DNA from: Polytrichum commune
Taxonomy: Eukaryota > Streptophyta > Polytrichopsida > Polytrichales > Polytrichaceae
Direction: 5' to 3'
Assembly: GCA_950295325.1 (NCBI GenBank)
Contig: OX485805.1
Span: forward strand, 41,810,758 to 41,874,757
Length of the DNA: 64,000 nucleotides
The translations under genes were made by a program, and so were the position numbers. The notes beneath the pieces are model-generated. The model was not told the origin of the DNA. It did no database searches and saw only the letters and a program-made list of their open reading frames with translations. Within the stretch, counting starts at the first letter, position 1. The number at the start of each line of letters is the position of its first letter. Shown piece after piece: positions 1-11,279 of the stretch.

Positions 1-771
1 AATTCGTTACATACTTAGAAGTATGTTTGGGGTCATTGTCATGTTGGAAAATGACATTTTCCTCTCCTAAATCATGCATGTGTATAATGTTCATAAGCTT
101 CATCTCCAAAACTTCATGATAAACATATTTATCCATCTTCCCTTCTATAAGGCGAAGGTTGTCAACTCCTTCCCAACTCATGCTTCCCCAAACCATAATA
201 CTTCTCCCCCCTCCCCCCCCCCAAATTTGACAGTAGGTTGCACATGTCAGTCCAAAAGACATGTTCCACTCCTCTAGCAATATTACTGCCTAGCTGAGCC
301 AAACAAATTGAATTTTGACTCATCCGAAAAAACCACATAACTCTAGTCCAACCAAGTTGCATGCCTACACTTCTTTGCCCATGAATATTGACATGCCTTG
401 TGCTTTTTGGTCAAAGATGGCTTCGTAATCTTCACACATGCTTTCAATCCTTGCCTCCGAAGACTCCTAACTATATCATCACTCAAATCTAGTCCTCTTG
501 ATTGCATTTCTCTACCCACTGCTGCAGCTGTAACAATAGATGGATCAAGTAACGTCCTGACAATTTCACGATCAACACGTTCATCAAGAATTTGAGGTCT
601 TCCATCTGAATGTGCATTTCTCAAATCACCTCTCATAGTGAACCTTCGCACTATATCATGGCAGGTGCTTCGAGAAATCCCTAACACTATTGAAATTTTA
701 GAGTACGAATTCCCTCTCTCATGTATCTAAAGAACCAACTCTTGCCCTTCAAGAGACCTTATGAGAGCCAT
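1..771 (-). pseudogene. Tc1-type (Tc1/mariner) transposase pseudogene, truncated by the left edge
   Basis: Read on the minus strand from an ATG at 771, this encodes a cut-and-paste transposase of the Tc1 branch of Tc1/mariner. Seen: an N-terminal helix-turn-helix ending in VLGISRSTCHDIVRRF (about 710-640), a GRPQILDERVDREIV linker, then SDESKFNLFGSAR around 320-290, which carries the first catalytic Asp. GVDNLRLIEGKMDKYVYHEV follows, then FQHDNDPKHTSK near 30-1, which carries the second Asp. The third acidic residue lies off the window. The copy is dead: an in-frame TAG at 727-729, at least two frame changes around 320-350, and several stops at 240-300. All these stops fit single C-to-T or G-to-A changes from CAG, CAA, CGA or TGG. 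The FQHDNDPKHTSK block is Tc1-like and unlike the usual plant mariner (DD39D) type, as I recall those families. The superfamily call is firm; the subfamily is less so. Confidence 0.88.
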
Positions 772-1079
772 AGCTAATGAGTTGTAATCTCTCTCAAGCT
801 CTCTGAATTACTAAATGCAGGAAGTCTCAATATGTAGAGATTCTTTGTTGAGGATTTTTGGATGCACAAGTTCTGTGCATATTGAACCAGACACCCCTGG
901 ATGACACATTTCTGATTGCTTCACATGTAGGTGGCTCAATTTCAACACCCATACACTCTCTTGACTTCCATTTGTCTCTAATATCATAATTAGCTGGAAA
1001 AAATCCGCTCCTCTACACCAAAGTCAACAATGCTAATTCTAGATTGCCATTATTGTCTAAAAACTTTTGCTAACCATTA
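772..1079. other. non-coding flank of the Tc1-type pseudogene
   Basis: No coding frame or clear terminal repeat is visible. It probably includes the 5' untranslated part of the transposon, but I could not find its inverted terminal repeat because the partner end lies off the window. Confidence 0.4.
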
Positions 1080-1440
1080 GGGTAAGTGCGCCATTGACTG
1101 AACGCGGCCCACGGACTGCACAGCCACCGCACAGTTTTCAATCCTGAGAACTCTCGCGGGAACTTCGGGAACGTTTAGGGAATTTCGGAGAGAATGTGAA
1201 TGTACAGGTACCGCACACTCTGCAGTGAAGGGCTCACTAAGCTCTTGAGATCCACCTGTGTATGTTTGGATTCAATTTGTGATAGCTTTCACAAATCAAA
1301 ATATCTTTCATTTTTATTTTTTTGCAAGAGAATCCTCACTTCATAATTAACAATCCTTCAAAATTTGAAACAACTTAAGCTTGTAAATTTGTACTTACAA
1401 GGATTTGAAGATTGATCGTGCGGTCATTGGCGCACTTACC
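1080..1440. mobile_element. MITE-like inverted-repeat element with TTA target duplication
   Basis: The left end GGGTAAGTGCGCCATTGAC and the reverse complement of the right end, GGTAAGTGCGCCAATGACC, form an imperfect terminal inverted repeat of about 20 bp. It is flanked by TTA at 1077-1079 and TTA at 1441-1443. A 3-bp TTA duplication is typical of PIF/Harbinger insertions. The 361-bp interior has no coding capacity, so it would need a transposase supplied elsewhere. The left terminus has one extra G, so the exact end is uncertain by one base. Confidence 0.7.
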
Positions 1441-2130
1441 TTATATGTTCACAATTCGTTAAGGCCACAATGGAGTCATCAAAATTGTAAAATTTTCTCA
1501 CTACAACCCAATTCACATGGGCATTGTCTGCCATGGCCCACCATTCTTAGCCATAACGTCATTGAAGGTTTTCCAAAACCAAGCTTGAGCCGTGGCTTCT
1601 TCAGTTGCATATCACAACAAACAATTATTGGTATATAACAATATTTATTATTGTACCTATGAGGAGCAAGCATGGTCAAGTATATGGTAAAAGTGCTCCA
1701 GTACACTAAAACCATGATATTTTTGGTCAAACGCCTTAAAGTAGTAGCAAAGTGTTGTTTAAATTGGATTTTTCTTCATGATGTCCTTTATTATTGTGTT
1801 AAGTACTCAAATAAAGATTATCAAGATGAGATCTTCAAAACTTATCATAAAAAATACTGCTCAAAAGGTTATGGCTAAATTTGGTTTTGAATGTAGATTT
1901 CATGACCTTAAATATTTTGAAGCCGGATTTTTTCTTTCTTTTATAATCCTTTAATTTGTTATAAACTTGAGGACACCATTACAAAAACTTGTAGAAAAAT
2001 GTCAATTTAATATAATTTTATCATGGTTTAACAAATTTTAGACAATTATGTGTTTAATAAGTCTACTTGCACACTACTTGCAACTTCTTTAAAATATGTA
2101 GATTTTTCTTGAATTTTTTTGTCAACATAA
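1441..2130. repeat. interspersed repeat, inverted partial copy at about 29230-29640
   Basis: The stretch from about 1740, including AAAGTGTTGTTTAAATTGG and TGATGTCCTTTATTATTGTG, recurs as reverse complement at 29440-29630. Similarity continues across the segment to 2130. No coding frame is recognisable. Confidence 0.6.
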
Positions 2131-2319
2131 ATTACTTGGCTTTGTAGGTTAATGTGTTTTTTATTTTTTTAATGATTTTTTCCTTGAGAAAATTCAAAGT
2201 TAGTATATATTTTTGAATTACTTTCACTTAAACCTATGCAAGGTAATGGAGTTGTGTACTTGACTGTGCTTGCACCCTATGGCATGCCATTATGGTCCAA
2301 TTCTTTAAACGCTTGACAT

Positions 2320-2720
2320 TGTCAAACACGATCCAAGAAGTTTCAAATGACATATTGAAGTAAATTTGGACACTTTCTCAAAATCGGGACTTTTCTGTTG
2401 CTTCAATTATATGAGCATATTTGTCAATGCACTTTTGATATACTTGCATTTTATGAGAGATATGTGAATTGTTAGTGATTATTTGGATATCGTGCATCAA
2501 ATTATGATGAAGATAAAATAAAATGTTTCTTTTTTGATGTTAAATCTATAAAAATCAATTTTGAATAGTGAAAATATAATCAAAACAACTGCTATAATAT
2601 TATCATAATCAACTCAGCATGTTCTATTGGAGGATCTTACTACACAATCCTTTGGTAAAATCCAACATGTTATAATTAGGAAATCAGACTAAGACTCAAA
2701 TAAAATAATACTATTGCATT
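2320..2720 (+). repeat. interspersed repeat A, copy 1
   Basis: Related copies lie at about 8450-8860 (same strand) and 31620-31990 (opposite strand). Shared landmarks are TTCTATTGGAGGATCTTAC and GTTGCTTCAATTATATGAGC. The copies are diverged and AT-rich, and I see no transposase or retroelement motifs. The class is unknown. Confidence 0.6.
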
Positions 2721-2984
2721 ATAATTTTGAAAATATTCTTGTGAGTGTTGGGGAAGGGGTGATCATTTTAAACATGTAGCAACTATTATTGGGGTTGAAA
2801 GCTAGCATGGGTAGATTATATTGTGACCCAATGTATTTTATGTGTGCATTGAAAATTACGGTGGCTTCTAAATTGATGACTATTAGTACTAAAATGTAAA
2901 ATTATTGATATACTATTGATATGTATTGGTATTTATTTTTAAACTCACAATACTTGATTTTTGTGTAATAGACAATGATTCTGT

Positions 2985-3720
2985 ATTCCTAGTTATGAGA
3001 ATATGATATTGTGGGCTCAAGAATGGCCTGGGTCAAGAAAAATTACAGTGACCAAATTTTATAGTGAGCCACAATAGTAGGTGTGAAAGGTATAGTATGC
3101 ATATCAAGGAATATGAAACAATGGACTTGGTTAAGACACAATGTTCTTGGTAAAAGAAAGCTACAACAACTACACTCTTCCTTCTATTTGAATTTTTTTA
3201 TGGTAATATTGTGGGCCACACTACATACGAGAAAACCCAACACTAAAAACATTGGGGAGAATATTATGGGTGAACACTATATGCCAACTTACAGTATATA
3301 ACATCAAAAGTTTTCATTGTAGGCTACAATATTTCAATTGAATGAAAAAACAAAACGCATTTGGAGACTTTCAACAAAGTGAGATCCAATTCATACCCGT
3401 CTCACATGGACAATTTTCGATTTAAAATTAGAATTCATAATTTACTGGTATATTGATATAAAAATTTCCAGCCCATAGTATTCTATGATCATGTAAAATA
3501 ATTGATTGCATATTCCTAGAGTTGAACATATGATATTATGGGCTCAAAAATGATGTGGGTTGACCAAAGTTCTATTGACCAAAATCATTGTGACATGTCA
3601 AAGTTATACTGAACCACAATATTACATGTGAAAAGTGTGGTATGCATGTCAAAGGAAAGTGAATAAAGTACTTGGTAAAATAATGATATTTTTCAGTTTT
3701 TATTATATTCAAATCCAAAA
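2985..3720 (+). repeat. two diverged direct copies of a repeat
   Basis: ATTCCTAGTTATGAGAATAT with GATATTGTGGGCTCAA at about 2985-3170 recurs as ATTCCTAGAGTTGAACATAT with GATATTATGGGCTCAA at about 3510-3680. A reverse-complement fragment (GAGCCCACAATATCATATG) lies at about 41190-41210. Non-coding. Confidence 0.5.
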
Positions 3721-4202
3721 AGGAAAGAAAACTATAGCAACATGGGACTGTTCAGTCTTTGTTGACCTCCATATCCCGAAGGGTAGACTATAGACTTTTG
3801 GTGGTCAACAAGCTCATAGCCCATTTAATTTAATTTATTATTTATTATATATATATTTAAATAGAATATTCAGTCATACTTGAAATGTGTTAAATGTAGA
3901 CATGCATAATTATATGTTAGTTATATATTCATATGCCTGTGTATAGGACGAAGAGGCAGAGAGAGAGAGAGTCCAATGAAATACGTTATACGAGAGCCGA
4001 CAACTTTAGATTCTACAACATGTTTTTGTGCAAGTTCTATGGGAGAAATGTCGTCTTCAAATTTTATATTTTCTTTCATTTGTGAGAAATTGAATGTCCC
4101 TAAAAATAAATTTGTCTAGAGGACCTAGAGTCTAGGATGGCTTGGAATAGAATAATTGCAATAAAATGTTGGCCTACCATAATATTGTTAAGCTCTACCC
4201 CA
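3721..4202. other. AT-rich intergenic stretch, nothing recognised
   Basis: It contains short AT runs (3830-3860) and a GA run near 3958-3971. No gene or structured repeat is visible. Confidence 0.4.
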
Positions 4203-4847
4203 CATTACTAAGGGGTTGTGAATGGAGGGTGTGTGGTCGTGGGCAGATCACATCCAAGTCATTCATTCATAGAGCCTTATCTAATAGTCTATGAAATTGC
4301 TCAGGCAACCCGGAAAAAAATTCTAGCAGATGAAGTTTTGGCGGATGGAAAATCAATGTTTGCAAGATGAAGGGGTTGATTGTTCATCCCGTCGTATGAG
4401 AGCTTAGAGGGGAACTCCATTGGGAACTTAGGGAACTATTTGGGAATCTTCAAAATCCCCACACAGATGCTCTCATACAACCGGTTAAATTTTATTTCGT
4501 TCTGAAGGTGGTCATCAAAAGGGGCTTGGAGTTGATGGCTAGTACCCTTGGTTCTACCTTTAGGAAAGGAGAGGTGGGAAGTCAAATTCCCCATTTGGCG
4601 TCATCTTCTCCACAAGTCCTTTTGAATGAAGGACTTAGTTTGAAAATTTTCATTCAAGATTTGTGAGAGGATGGAGGTGGAGGTTTCATCCGACGTGAAG
4701 CTTTTCAAGCTCTACCCGAGGGAAAGAGAAGCCAAAAGTTGGGGCAACATAGGAGCCTTTAGATCTGTCAAATCATAATCGACGGCCGAGATCTTCCTAG
4801 CCCCCGACCACACGGGAGGCGTTCACAGCGCCTCAGTGACGCAGAGC
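4203..4847 (+). repeat. interspersed repeat B, copy 1
   Basis: A direct copy lies at 22405-23116. Both start with a segment containing GGGTGTGTGGTCGTGGGCAG and end near a TTCACAGYGCCTCARTG segment. This copy lacks most of one arm of the small foldback that copy 2 carries at 22598-22736. No coding capacity is seen. Confidence 0.65.
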
Positions 4848-5823
4848 TCCACCTGCCAATTACCCTATGCAAAAGAATGATATGGTCAAGGGCTAGAAAT
4901 AAACATAATATTACTCAAAACTAGGGTGTTGCCCCACCCCTTACTGCTAGAAATTAAGGAGGAAGTATGCCCCCTTTATGTTGGGCTTCCCTGAGAAAAC
5001 AAGCAATAATCAGTCTGAGTACTATTCACAATGCGAGGGAAACCGGCATTGGAGAGCCTACCCCAAGATTTGTAAGCGAATTAGTATTTGTTTATTTGGA
5101 AGAAAAATAATGATGTTGTTTCCCAACCCCTCAAATCTTTGCTACTAGATTCTCAAGCCATGGAGTAGCCTTCCCCAATTGAAACAGAAGGGAAGAAGCT
5201 CCATAGCTTGATTAATGTTATAAACTCCTGAATCAACATGTTGTGATTTAAAAAAACAATGGACTTAAATCTTAGTGCCAAGGCAAGATCCCCATGGAAC
5301 ATGGCATCATTTTAATCTAGAAAGGGTGAGGGAGCATAAGGCTTCACAATGTTATGATATGACATCTCCAAAACTTACCCTCGTGTTAGTTATCTTATCC
5401 TAATGGATATGACTTACTAAGTCTAGTTATGACTTAAGATTCAACTTATATTGAACATGCTTAGTGCCTATGGTACCCAAGTTTGATCTTCCATTATGGT
5501 ACAGAGGGTGATGCAAGATCAAACACTCATTCGATACCATGAATCAACATGGTATTGTGAGCACTTCCAACTCCACATGCATTTTTTTGGATTAGGAATT
5601 GTCTCATTCAATTAGCAATTGCAAATCATGCAAATTCCAATATGAAGTTTCAAAAGCAGAGTCAAAAGGCCCATAAGGAGGTCAAACTGAATATTCTCTT
5701 TCTCCTTTACATTGTCACATAGGTCCAATTATTTGAACAATCAGACCTAGAATGGTAATAAATTGTTGAGCACATAGTCCACCTTATCGTAAACACGTGT
5801 GTATCATTGTTTGTTGTTACTTA
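4848..5823. other. intergenic, nothing recognised
   Basis: No supported coding frame, structural RNA or terminal repeats were found in this stretch. Confidence 0.35.
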
Positions 5824-6041
5824 CATTGATATGTGCAATGAGGTTGCCCCTCACAAATTTAACGATTTTTCACATTGTTTTGAATAATTACTACCATAGT
5901 AACAAAAGTATGATATTTACTTTGTTACCGTGGTTGGTATACGGATGAAAATTTATAAAATTTATAAGTATTTATCCAATGTACTTTGCATGATCATAAT
6001 GGATACCTGCTCCTAAAGGCAACCTAATTGCACCTATAATG
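5824..6041. mobile_element. MITE family C, copy 1
   Basis: The ends ATTGATATGTGCAATGAGG and GGCAACCTAATTGCACCTAT are imperfect inverted repeats. The same ends bound similar 200-230 bp segments at 11046-11272, 32519-32750 and 55053-55255. Non-coding; superfamily not determined. Confidence 0.6.
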
Positions 6042-6671
6042 TATAAGCCTTGCCATGTAAGATAAGTGACCATGGATTCGGTCACCCATCTTAAAAGGAC
6101 ACATGTGTTTGAGTGGTGTGTAGCTAGGTGTGGATCTAAGAACGAACACCAAAAGGAGTAATATGTTGAAGAGATATTGGACTGCATTCTCAATGTTTTT
6201 CAAAATGTAAAGCTCTATATAGTCAACATAATTAGGACGATCCACATGAATCATTTAATAGGAATAAGAATCTTCACTTTGACAATGAATAAGATATATG
6301 TACAACCTCCATAAACGATAGGGAGATGGGTTATGAGCACAATTTGGATTTGCTAATCACCTCACACTCCTTTTGTGCTTCATATCCTACGAAAAGTACG
6401 TGCAAAGCTAAAAAGTGTCCGTGTAAGGCCCACTTACCTTAGGTGTTAGATAAACAAGATTGACCACATAAGGCCCACATATTTGACTTGGCATTACGTA
6501 AGGTATATGCACCTACATCGAGCACAACAATAATATAGACACCTATATTTGAGTCGTATGTGGTTATATATGGATTTAAGAACTAGCATCAGAACACCAT
6601 TCTAGACTCAATAGTAAACATCATTGGGGAGACTTATATGATTGCTTACTAAACAAAAAAAATAAAAAATA
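6042..6671. repeat. intergenic with fragments of a dispersed repeat
   Basis: Contains GTGTGGATCTAAGAACGAAC near 6127-6146 and a diverged second copy near 6565-6600. This motif recurs near 8095, 24090, 41950, 56805 and, reversed, 60345. No gene. Confidence 0.45.
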
Positions 6672-7010
6672 ACTTTGATTTAACCTCAGTGGTAGTGAGG
6701 GTTTTGTAATATTTTTGACTTCCAAGTGAATTACATGCTTTATTGACGGTTTCACTTTGATAATGAAATCCGACTCAATTGCTTATTTACTCAATGGAAG
6801 TGATCATATATATTGGATTTTGGGCCTTGAAAGTGAAGTGCACTCAATATGGGATTTGTAGTCAAGCGGCCTTCAAGAATGCAAGGGCAATGTTTTTTTT
6901 GAAGTTGGGCGGGGCGGGCATTAGTTTTTGGTCAGGTTCAAAAATTTCCCAGGAGGGTTGCCCCCGCCCGGATCTAACACCCCCCAAAATTCATAGGGAG
7001 GTGTTTAATG
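6672..7010 (+). repeat. interspersed repeat D, copy 1
   Basis: A direct copy lies at about 54450-54780. Both carry CTTCAAGAATGCAAGGGCAA and GAAGTTGGGCGGGGC, and both end in a segment like GGATCTRACAYCCCC. The open frame here is not conserved between copies, so it is not treated as a gene. Confidence 0.65.
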
Positions 7011-7131
7011 TTTGCCTAGATCAACATGTCAAGCTGACAATTTACTGGATTCATTTGTTTACGAGGGGCCCAATGATCGGGGAGATGTTTGGGCATAAGC
7101 GATTGAGATCCTAGTGTTTGCAAGTCCAACC

Positions 7132-7790
7132 CAGAGTTCGGGAAGTTTTTGAAGCCTTGGTGGCTAATTGCCGGTAGTTGCTACGAAGGGTCGGATTTTT
7201 TCCAATTTACATCGGCAACAGCCGGTCTTTTGTAAAATCAATCGGCCCATTGCCTATATTTTCATATTTTCATTGGCCAATATCCAATTAAATGGAATTC
7301 ATATCGGCACTAATTGTTTTAAAATGTATGAAAAGTTATTAGAAATCATTTCTTAGTACAAAATCTTGAATGAGTGAAAAGAAAGGCATGTTCAAAACTG
7401 TAAATTTGAAGAGTTAATATCCTTGGCAGGAATTGAACCTAGCAATGCCTTCACCGCTTGAAGGCCAAGGGTCCCCCAATTCTTCATAGAAGCAATTGGA
7501 TTTGGTCATGGAAAGGTTGCATAATTCAAAAAGTTTAAGGTTTAGGGTACTTCCTCAAGTGCATCATCAAATGCCCCAGACAAATAGCGCTCTGGATGCT
7601 TCCGGCTGAAATCCAGTAACTCACAAGAAGAATCGGCTACATTTCCGGGACATTTTCTAGTCCATCAGCTAATTGCCGGAGGATTGAAATTACAGTCGGA
7701 TTGCCATCCGATGGTTGGAAATTTGGACCGGCCATGAGGGGAAATCCATCGGCTGATAATGAACTAGCCGTCGGTTTTCCCCGAACATAG
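7132..7790 (-). mobile_element. non-autonomous hAT element, copy 1, with 8-bp target duplication
   Basis: It is flanked by identical 8-bp repeats GTCCAACC at 7124-7131 and 7791-7798. The ends CAGAGTTCGGGAAG and (reverse complement) CTATGTTCGGGGAAAA form a short imperfect inverted repeat. An 8-bp duplication with CA-type termini is diagnostic of hAT. A second copy at 44537-45281 lies in opposite orientation and keeps the transposase 3' end that this copy has lost. The insertion interrupts the GGTTGGAC motif of the surrounding element. Confidence 0.82.
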
Positions 7791-7947
7791 GTCCAACCGG
7801 TTACATGTTAACATCCTCCGGTTTTTCTACATTAATTTGACGTATATTCCATAAATTCCTCTCTAAAGTGATTGGTAATTCTCCTCAAGTCTTGATGAAC
7901 TTCAACCGGTTATTCCTCAAACTCAACTGGTTCAACTGTAACTAACT

Positions 7948-7965
7948 GGGGGGGGGGGGGGGGGG
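7948..7965 (+). repeat. homopolymer run of 18 G
   Basis: A pure G run interrupts the end of the outer hAT-like element. Its length may be unreliable in the assembly. Confidence 0.85.
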
Positions 7966-8449
7966 CCATAATTCTCCCCTAGATTGGTGAGGCTAAGGGA
8001 TTAGGGCATTTGGGTAGGGCTTCATGGGCAACATTAAAGTGTGTGGACCTCAACAGTCTTCGCTCTTCTAAATTGCATGCCTATATTTGTATGTGGCAAG
8101 GCTTGAAGTTAAGAGCGGACACCAAAAAAAGACACAAGTCATGATGAAATTGAACTATGTGCTCAACATATAGATATCACTTTAGGTTCAATAGGGTACA
8201 CAAGTAGGAGGCGGGCCTATATGATCACATGAAAAGGAAGAGAAAAAGCTCTTTGACCTCTTGTAACTTCTGTAAACTCCATTTTGATTCCGAAACTTGT
8301 AAGGACCGTAATTATGAATCATGATTTGCAACTGCTAATTGGATGAGACAATTCTCGATTTAATCCAATTGTCAAATGTTTATGCAGGGTTGGAAGTGCC
8401 CACAACAAGAACACATGTGCTCTTATTTAACAGCGTGGGCCAATTTTAT
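7966..8449. other. intergenic, nothing recognised beyond a dispersed motif
   Basis: A diverged copy of the dispersed GGATCTAAGRAC motif lies near 8095-8130. No gene. Confidence 0.35.
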
Positions 8450-8860
8450 TGCAACCAACTCGTATACAAGTTAATTCACACATATTCTCAAAATCTGGAT
8501 TTCTTGGTTGCTTCAGTTCTACAGCGATGCACTTCTAATACACCTAAATTTCATGATAGACATGTGAATCCTCATCAATTACTTTAAATGTTATGCCATG
8601 AAAGTATGATGGAAAAATTTAATATTTATTTTTTGATGTTGAATCCATAGAATTTGATCCTAAGTTATGAAAATAAATTAAAGTATTTCTATGTTATCAT
8701 CATAATGAAATACGCACATTCTATCAGAGGATCCCATCAAAGAAATCTAACGGAGGATCCCATCAAATAATTCTAATAGGAGATCCTACGATATAAGTTA
8801 GCATGTTATAATTCAGGACTTGGATTTAGTCCAGTTTTTCTTAAATATCAATTCACCTCT
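8450..8860 (+). repeat. interspersed repeat A, copy 2
   Basis: Matches 2320-2720 and the reverse of 31620-31990. It has a local triplication of a GAGGATCCCATCAAA-like segment at about 8725-8795. Confidence 0.6.
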
Positions 8861-9189
8861 CACAGTATATCGTAAGGTGCTCCAAGGTTTATCCTTTTTG
8901 GATGCCAAACTAGAATAAGAATTGGTTTCAAGCAATATAAGATTGACATGTGACAAAATTTCAAGAATGTGCATTTATTTAAATGCCGAAGATGGAGGCA
9001 CTCTAGGGCATAAGTTAATATTGAACCACAGCCTTCTCCCGGTTGATTGAATAATGTTGTGAAGTGCTAAGTATGATGTCTATAATGTACGTACGCGCCT
9101 AGATGTGGTGATCCGTATAGAAGTAAAAGCCTTTGGCACCATCACCCCACTAAATCCAAGCACAGACACACCCATCTCATTCCCCTCAT
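8861..9189. other. intergenic, nothing recognised
   Basis: No supported coding, RNA or repeat structure was found. Confidence 0.35.
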
Positions 9190-10075
9190 CAATGAACAGG
9201 AAGAACCGACCTGCTAAGTTTCCGGATGAACCGGTGGAGTTTGAGAAATAACCGGTTGAAGTTCAACACTTCAGGAAAAATTACCCATCATTTTAGTGGA
9301 ATCTGTGGAATATACCTCACATTAATATAGGAAAGCCTAAAGATGTCAACATGCAACCGGTTGGACCTATGATTGGGGAGAACCGGCAGTTAGTTACAGA
9401 TGAACCGGTGGAGTTTGAGAAATAACCGGTTGAAGTTCAACACTTCAGGACAAATTACCCATCATTTTAGTAGAATATGTGGAATATACCTCACATTAAT
9501 AAAGGAAAGCTTAAAGATGTCAACATGCAATCGGTTGGACCTATGATCGGGGAGAACCGGCAGTTAGTTACAGATGAACCGGTGGAGTTTGAGAAATAAC
9601 CGGTTGAAGTTCAACACTTCAGGAAAAATTACCCATCATTTTAGTGGAATCTGTGGAATATACCTCACATTAATATAGGAAAGCCTAAAGATGTCAACAT
9701 GCAACCGGTTGGACCTATGATCGGGGAGAACCGGCAGTTAGTTACAGATGAACCGGTGGAGTTTGAGAAATAACTGGTTGTAAGCTCAAAACTTCAGGAA
9801 AATTTACCCATCATTTTAGTGGAATCTGTGGAATATACCTCACATTAATATAGGAAAGCCTAAAGATGTCAACATGCAACCGGTTGGACCTATGATTGGG
9901 GAGAACCGGCAGTTAGTTACAGATGAACCGGTGGAGTTTGAGAAAATAACCGGTTGAAGTTCAACACTTCAAGAAAAATTACCCATCATTTTAGTAGAAT
10001 ATTTGGAATATACCTCGCATTAATAAAGGAAAACCTAAAGATGTCAACATGCAACCGGTTGGACTTGGAAACACT
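9190..10075 (+). repeat. five-unit 174-bp tandem array derived from a hAT-like element
   Basis: The landmark GATGAACCGGTGGAGTTTGA occurs at 9225, 9399, 9573, 9747 and 9922, giving periods of 174, 174, 174 and 175 bp. Units are nearly identical. Each holds AACCGGTT palindromes and a CTATGATYGGGGAGAACCGG block that resembles the terminus of the hAT-like family seen at 7071 and 48768. The left edge starts CAATGAACAGGAAGAACCGA like that family. The right edge passes into the family's GGAAACACTAGGATCTC segment at about 10070-10085. So the array lies inside one such element. Confidence 0.88.
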
Positions 10076-10085
10076 AGGATCTCAA

Positions 10086-11045
10086 CCACTTATGCTGAAA
10101 ACCCAATGTATTTTTGGGAAGTTTGTGTTTGGTGCATCTTATTATTGATTTCACATCAAAATGCAATCGTCCCCAATGTAGTATTTTGAAAATTGCAACA
10201 TTTTGGAGGCTTTGGACCATAAGGTAAGTGGGACTAATTTGGTAACTTATCTTAATTGAACATCTAAAAGTGAGTGGTGTGTTCAAAGGCATGTGGTTGG
10301 AAACAAAACAACACTAATCGAGGCTCATACATATGAATGATGATGGTTGGGGGGTGAGGTAAGGGCCATTAAGAAGGGTTGCCAATATAGCATTGGTAAG
10401 CCTCATGCTCTCCCCCCCCCCCCTTCCTTCTTTCTAAATAAATGAGATACTCTCGTTCAAGGAGCTTGTCGCGGCACTAACACTTACTAGGCCATCGTTT
10501 TTTTGAGAATCACAACATGTTCATTTTCGCCCATGGGCTAAATTATTCTCATGCCTAGGGTAAGTGGCTATGGAGCTTAGCAATGTTGTCAACGAGGATC
10601 CAAAAGTGCGATAGTGGGCATGACTCATGATGGAAAACATTAAAGGTGATGGTGGACTTGAGAACTACATAATGTTCATTAAATGTAAAACGCATGGTGC
10701 ACTACCAACATATGAGTTCTTAGGCTAGGCAATAATTGTCCTACTTAGAAGAATGCAAATCTACCATTGTAATAGGTTTGTAGGTTTTCCAGTGACACCA
10801 GAGAATTGCCCAAAACTCATGTGCTTGTAGTGGTATTTGAAGTTATTATTGCCATTGCTACAATTCAATGGGAGAGAAACACAACATTATGAAGGCAGGT
10901 CAGTCTTGACATCGTATAAACATAAAGAATACAACTCTTAGCTATTGGCTTCCCTAATACCCCTAACACCGTCAAGTGCACATAATATTATGTGATTTAT
11001 TGCAGCCGCTCAAGATTAACTTCCGAAGACCCCAATGCCATCTAT
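10086..11045. other. intergenic, nothing recognised
   Basis: Contains a C run at about 10411-10422. No gene or terminal repeats were recognised. Confidence 0.35.
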
Positions 11046-11272
11046 ATTGATATGTGCAATTAAATTGTCCAACGCTAATTTACTAACATTACACACTATT
11101 TTGAATATTTAGTATCAGAATAACAAAATTTATGCATTATCTTTTCATTATGGTTGTTGTATAGATAAGTAGACAAGGTTGTAAGTTTTTGTAATCTAAT
11201 TTTGACCCAAGGTAATTTACATGAGTAGAGAGGCAACTTATTCGCAAAGGCAACCTAATTGCACATATCAAT
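11046..11272. mobile_element. MITE family C, copy 2
   Basis: The ends ATTGATATGTGCAATTAAAT and CCTAATTGCACATATCAAT are the clearest inverted terminal repeats of the four copies. Non-coding. Confidence 0.65.
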
Positions 11273-11279
11273 GTGGTGT

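Larger units (their letters stand above)
7071..7965 (-). mobile_element. hAT-like element with TIR CAATGATCGGGGAGA, interrupted by a second hAT element
   Basis: The end at 7071 begins CAATGATCGGGGAGATG. The body resembles the family copies at 9190, 12616 and 48768, including AACCGGTTGGAC and CAAACACTAGGATCTC. The other end collapses into a G run at 7948-7965. The flank before 7071 is GAGGGGCC, and GGGGGGCC closes the G run, so an 8-bp duplication is possible but not proven. A separate element at 7132-7790 sits inside. Confidence 0.6.

Noticed and set aside
8339-8587. 82-codon plus-strand frame
   Set aside because: Falls in interspersed repeat A; the frame is not kept in the copies at 2320 and 31620.
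9190-10075. CRISPR-like regular repeats
   Set aside because: The repeats are directly adjacent 174-bp units with no unique spacers, in a plant context.
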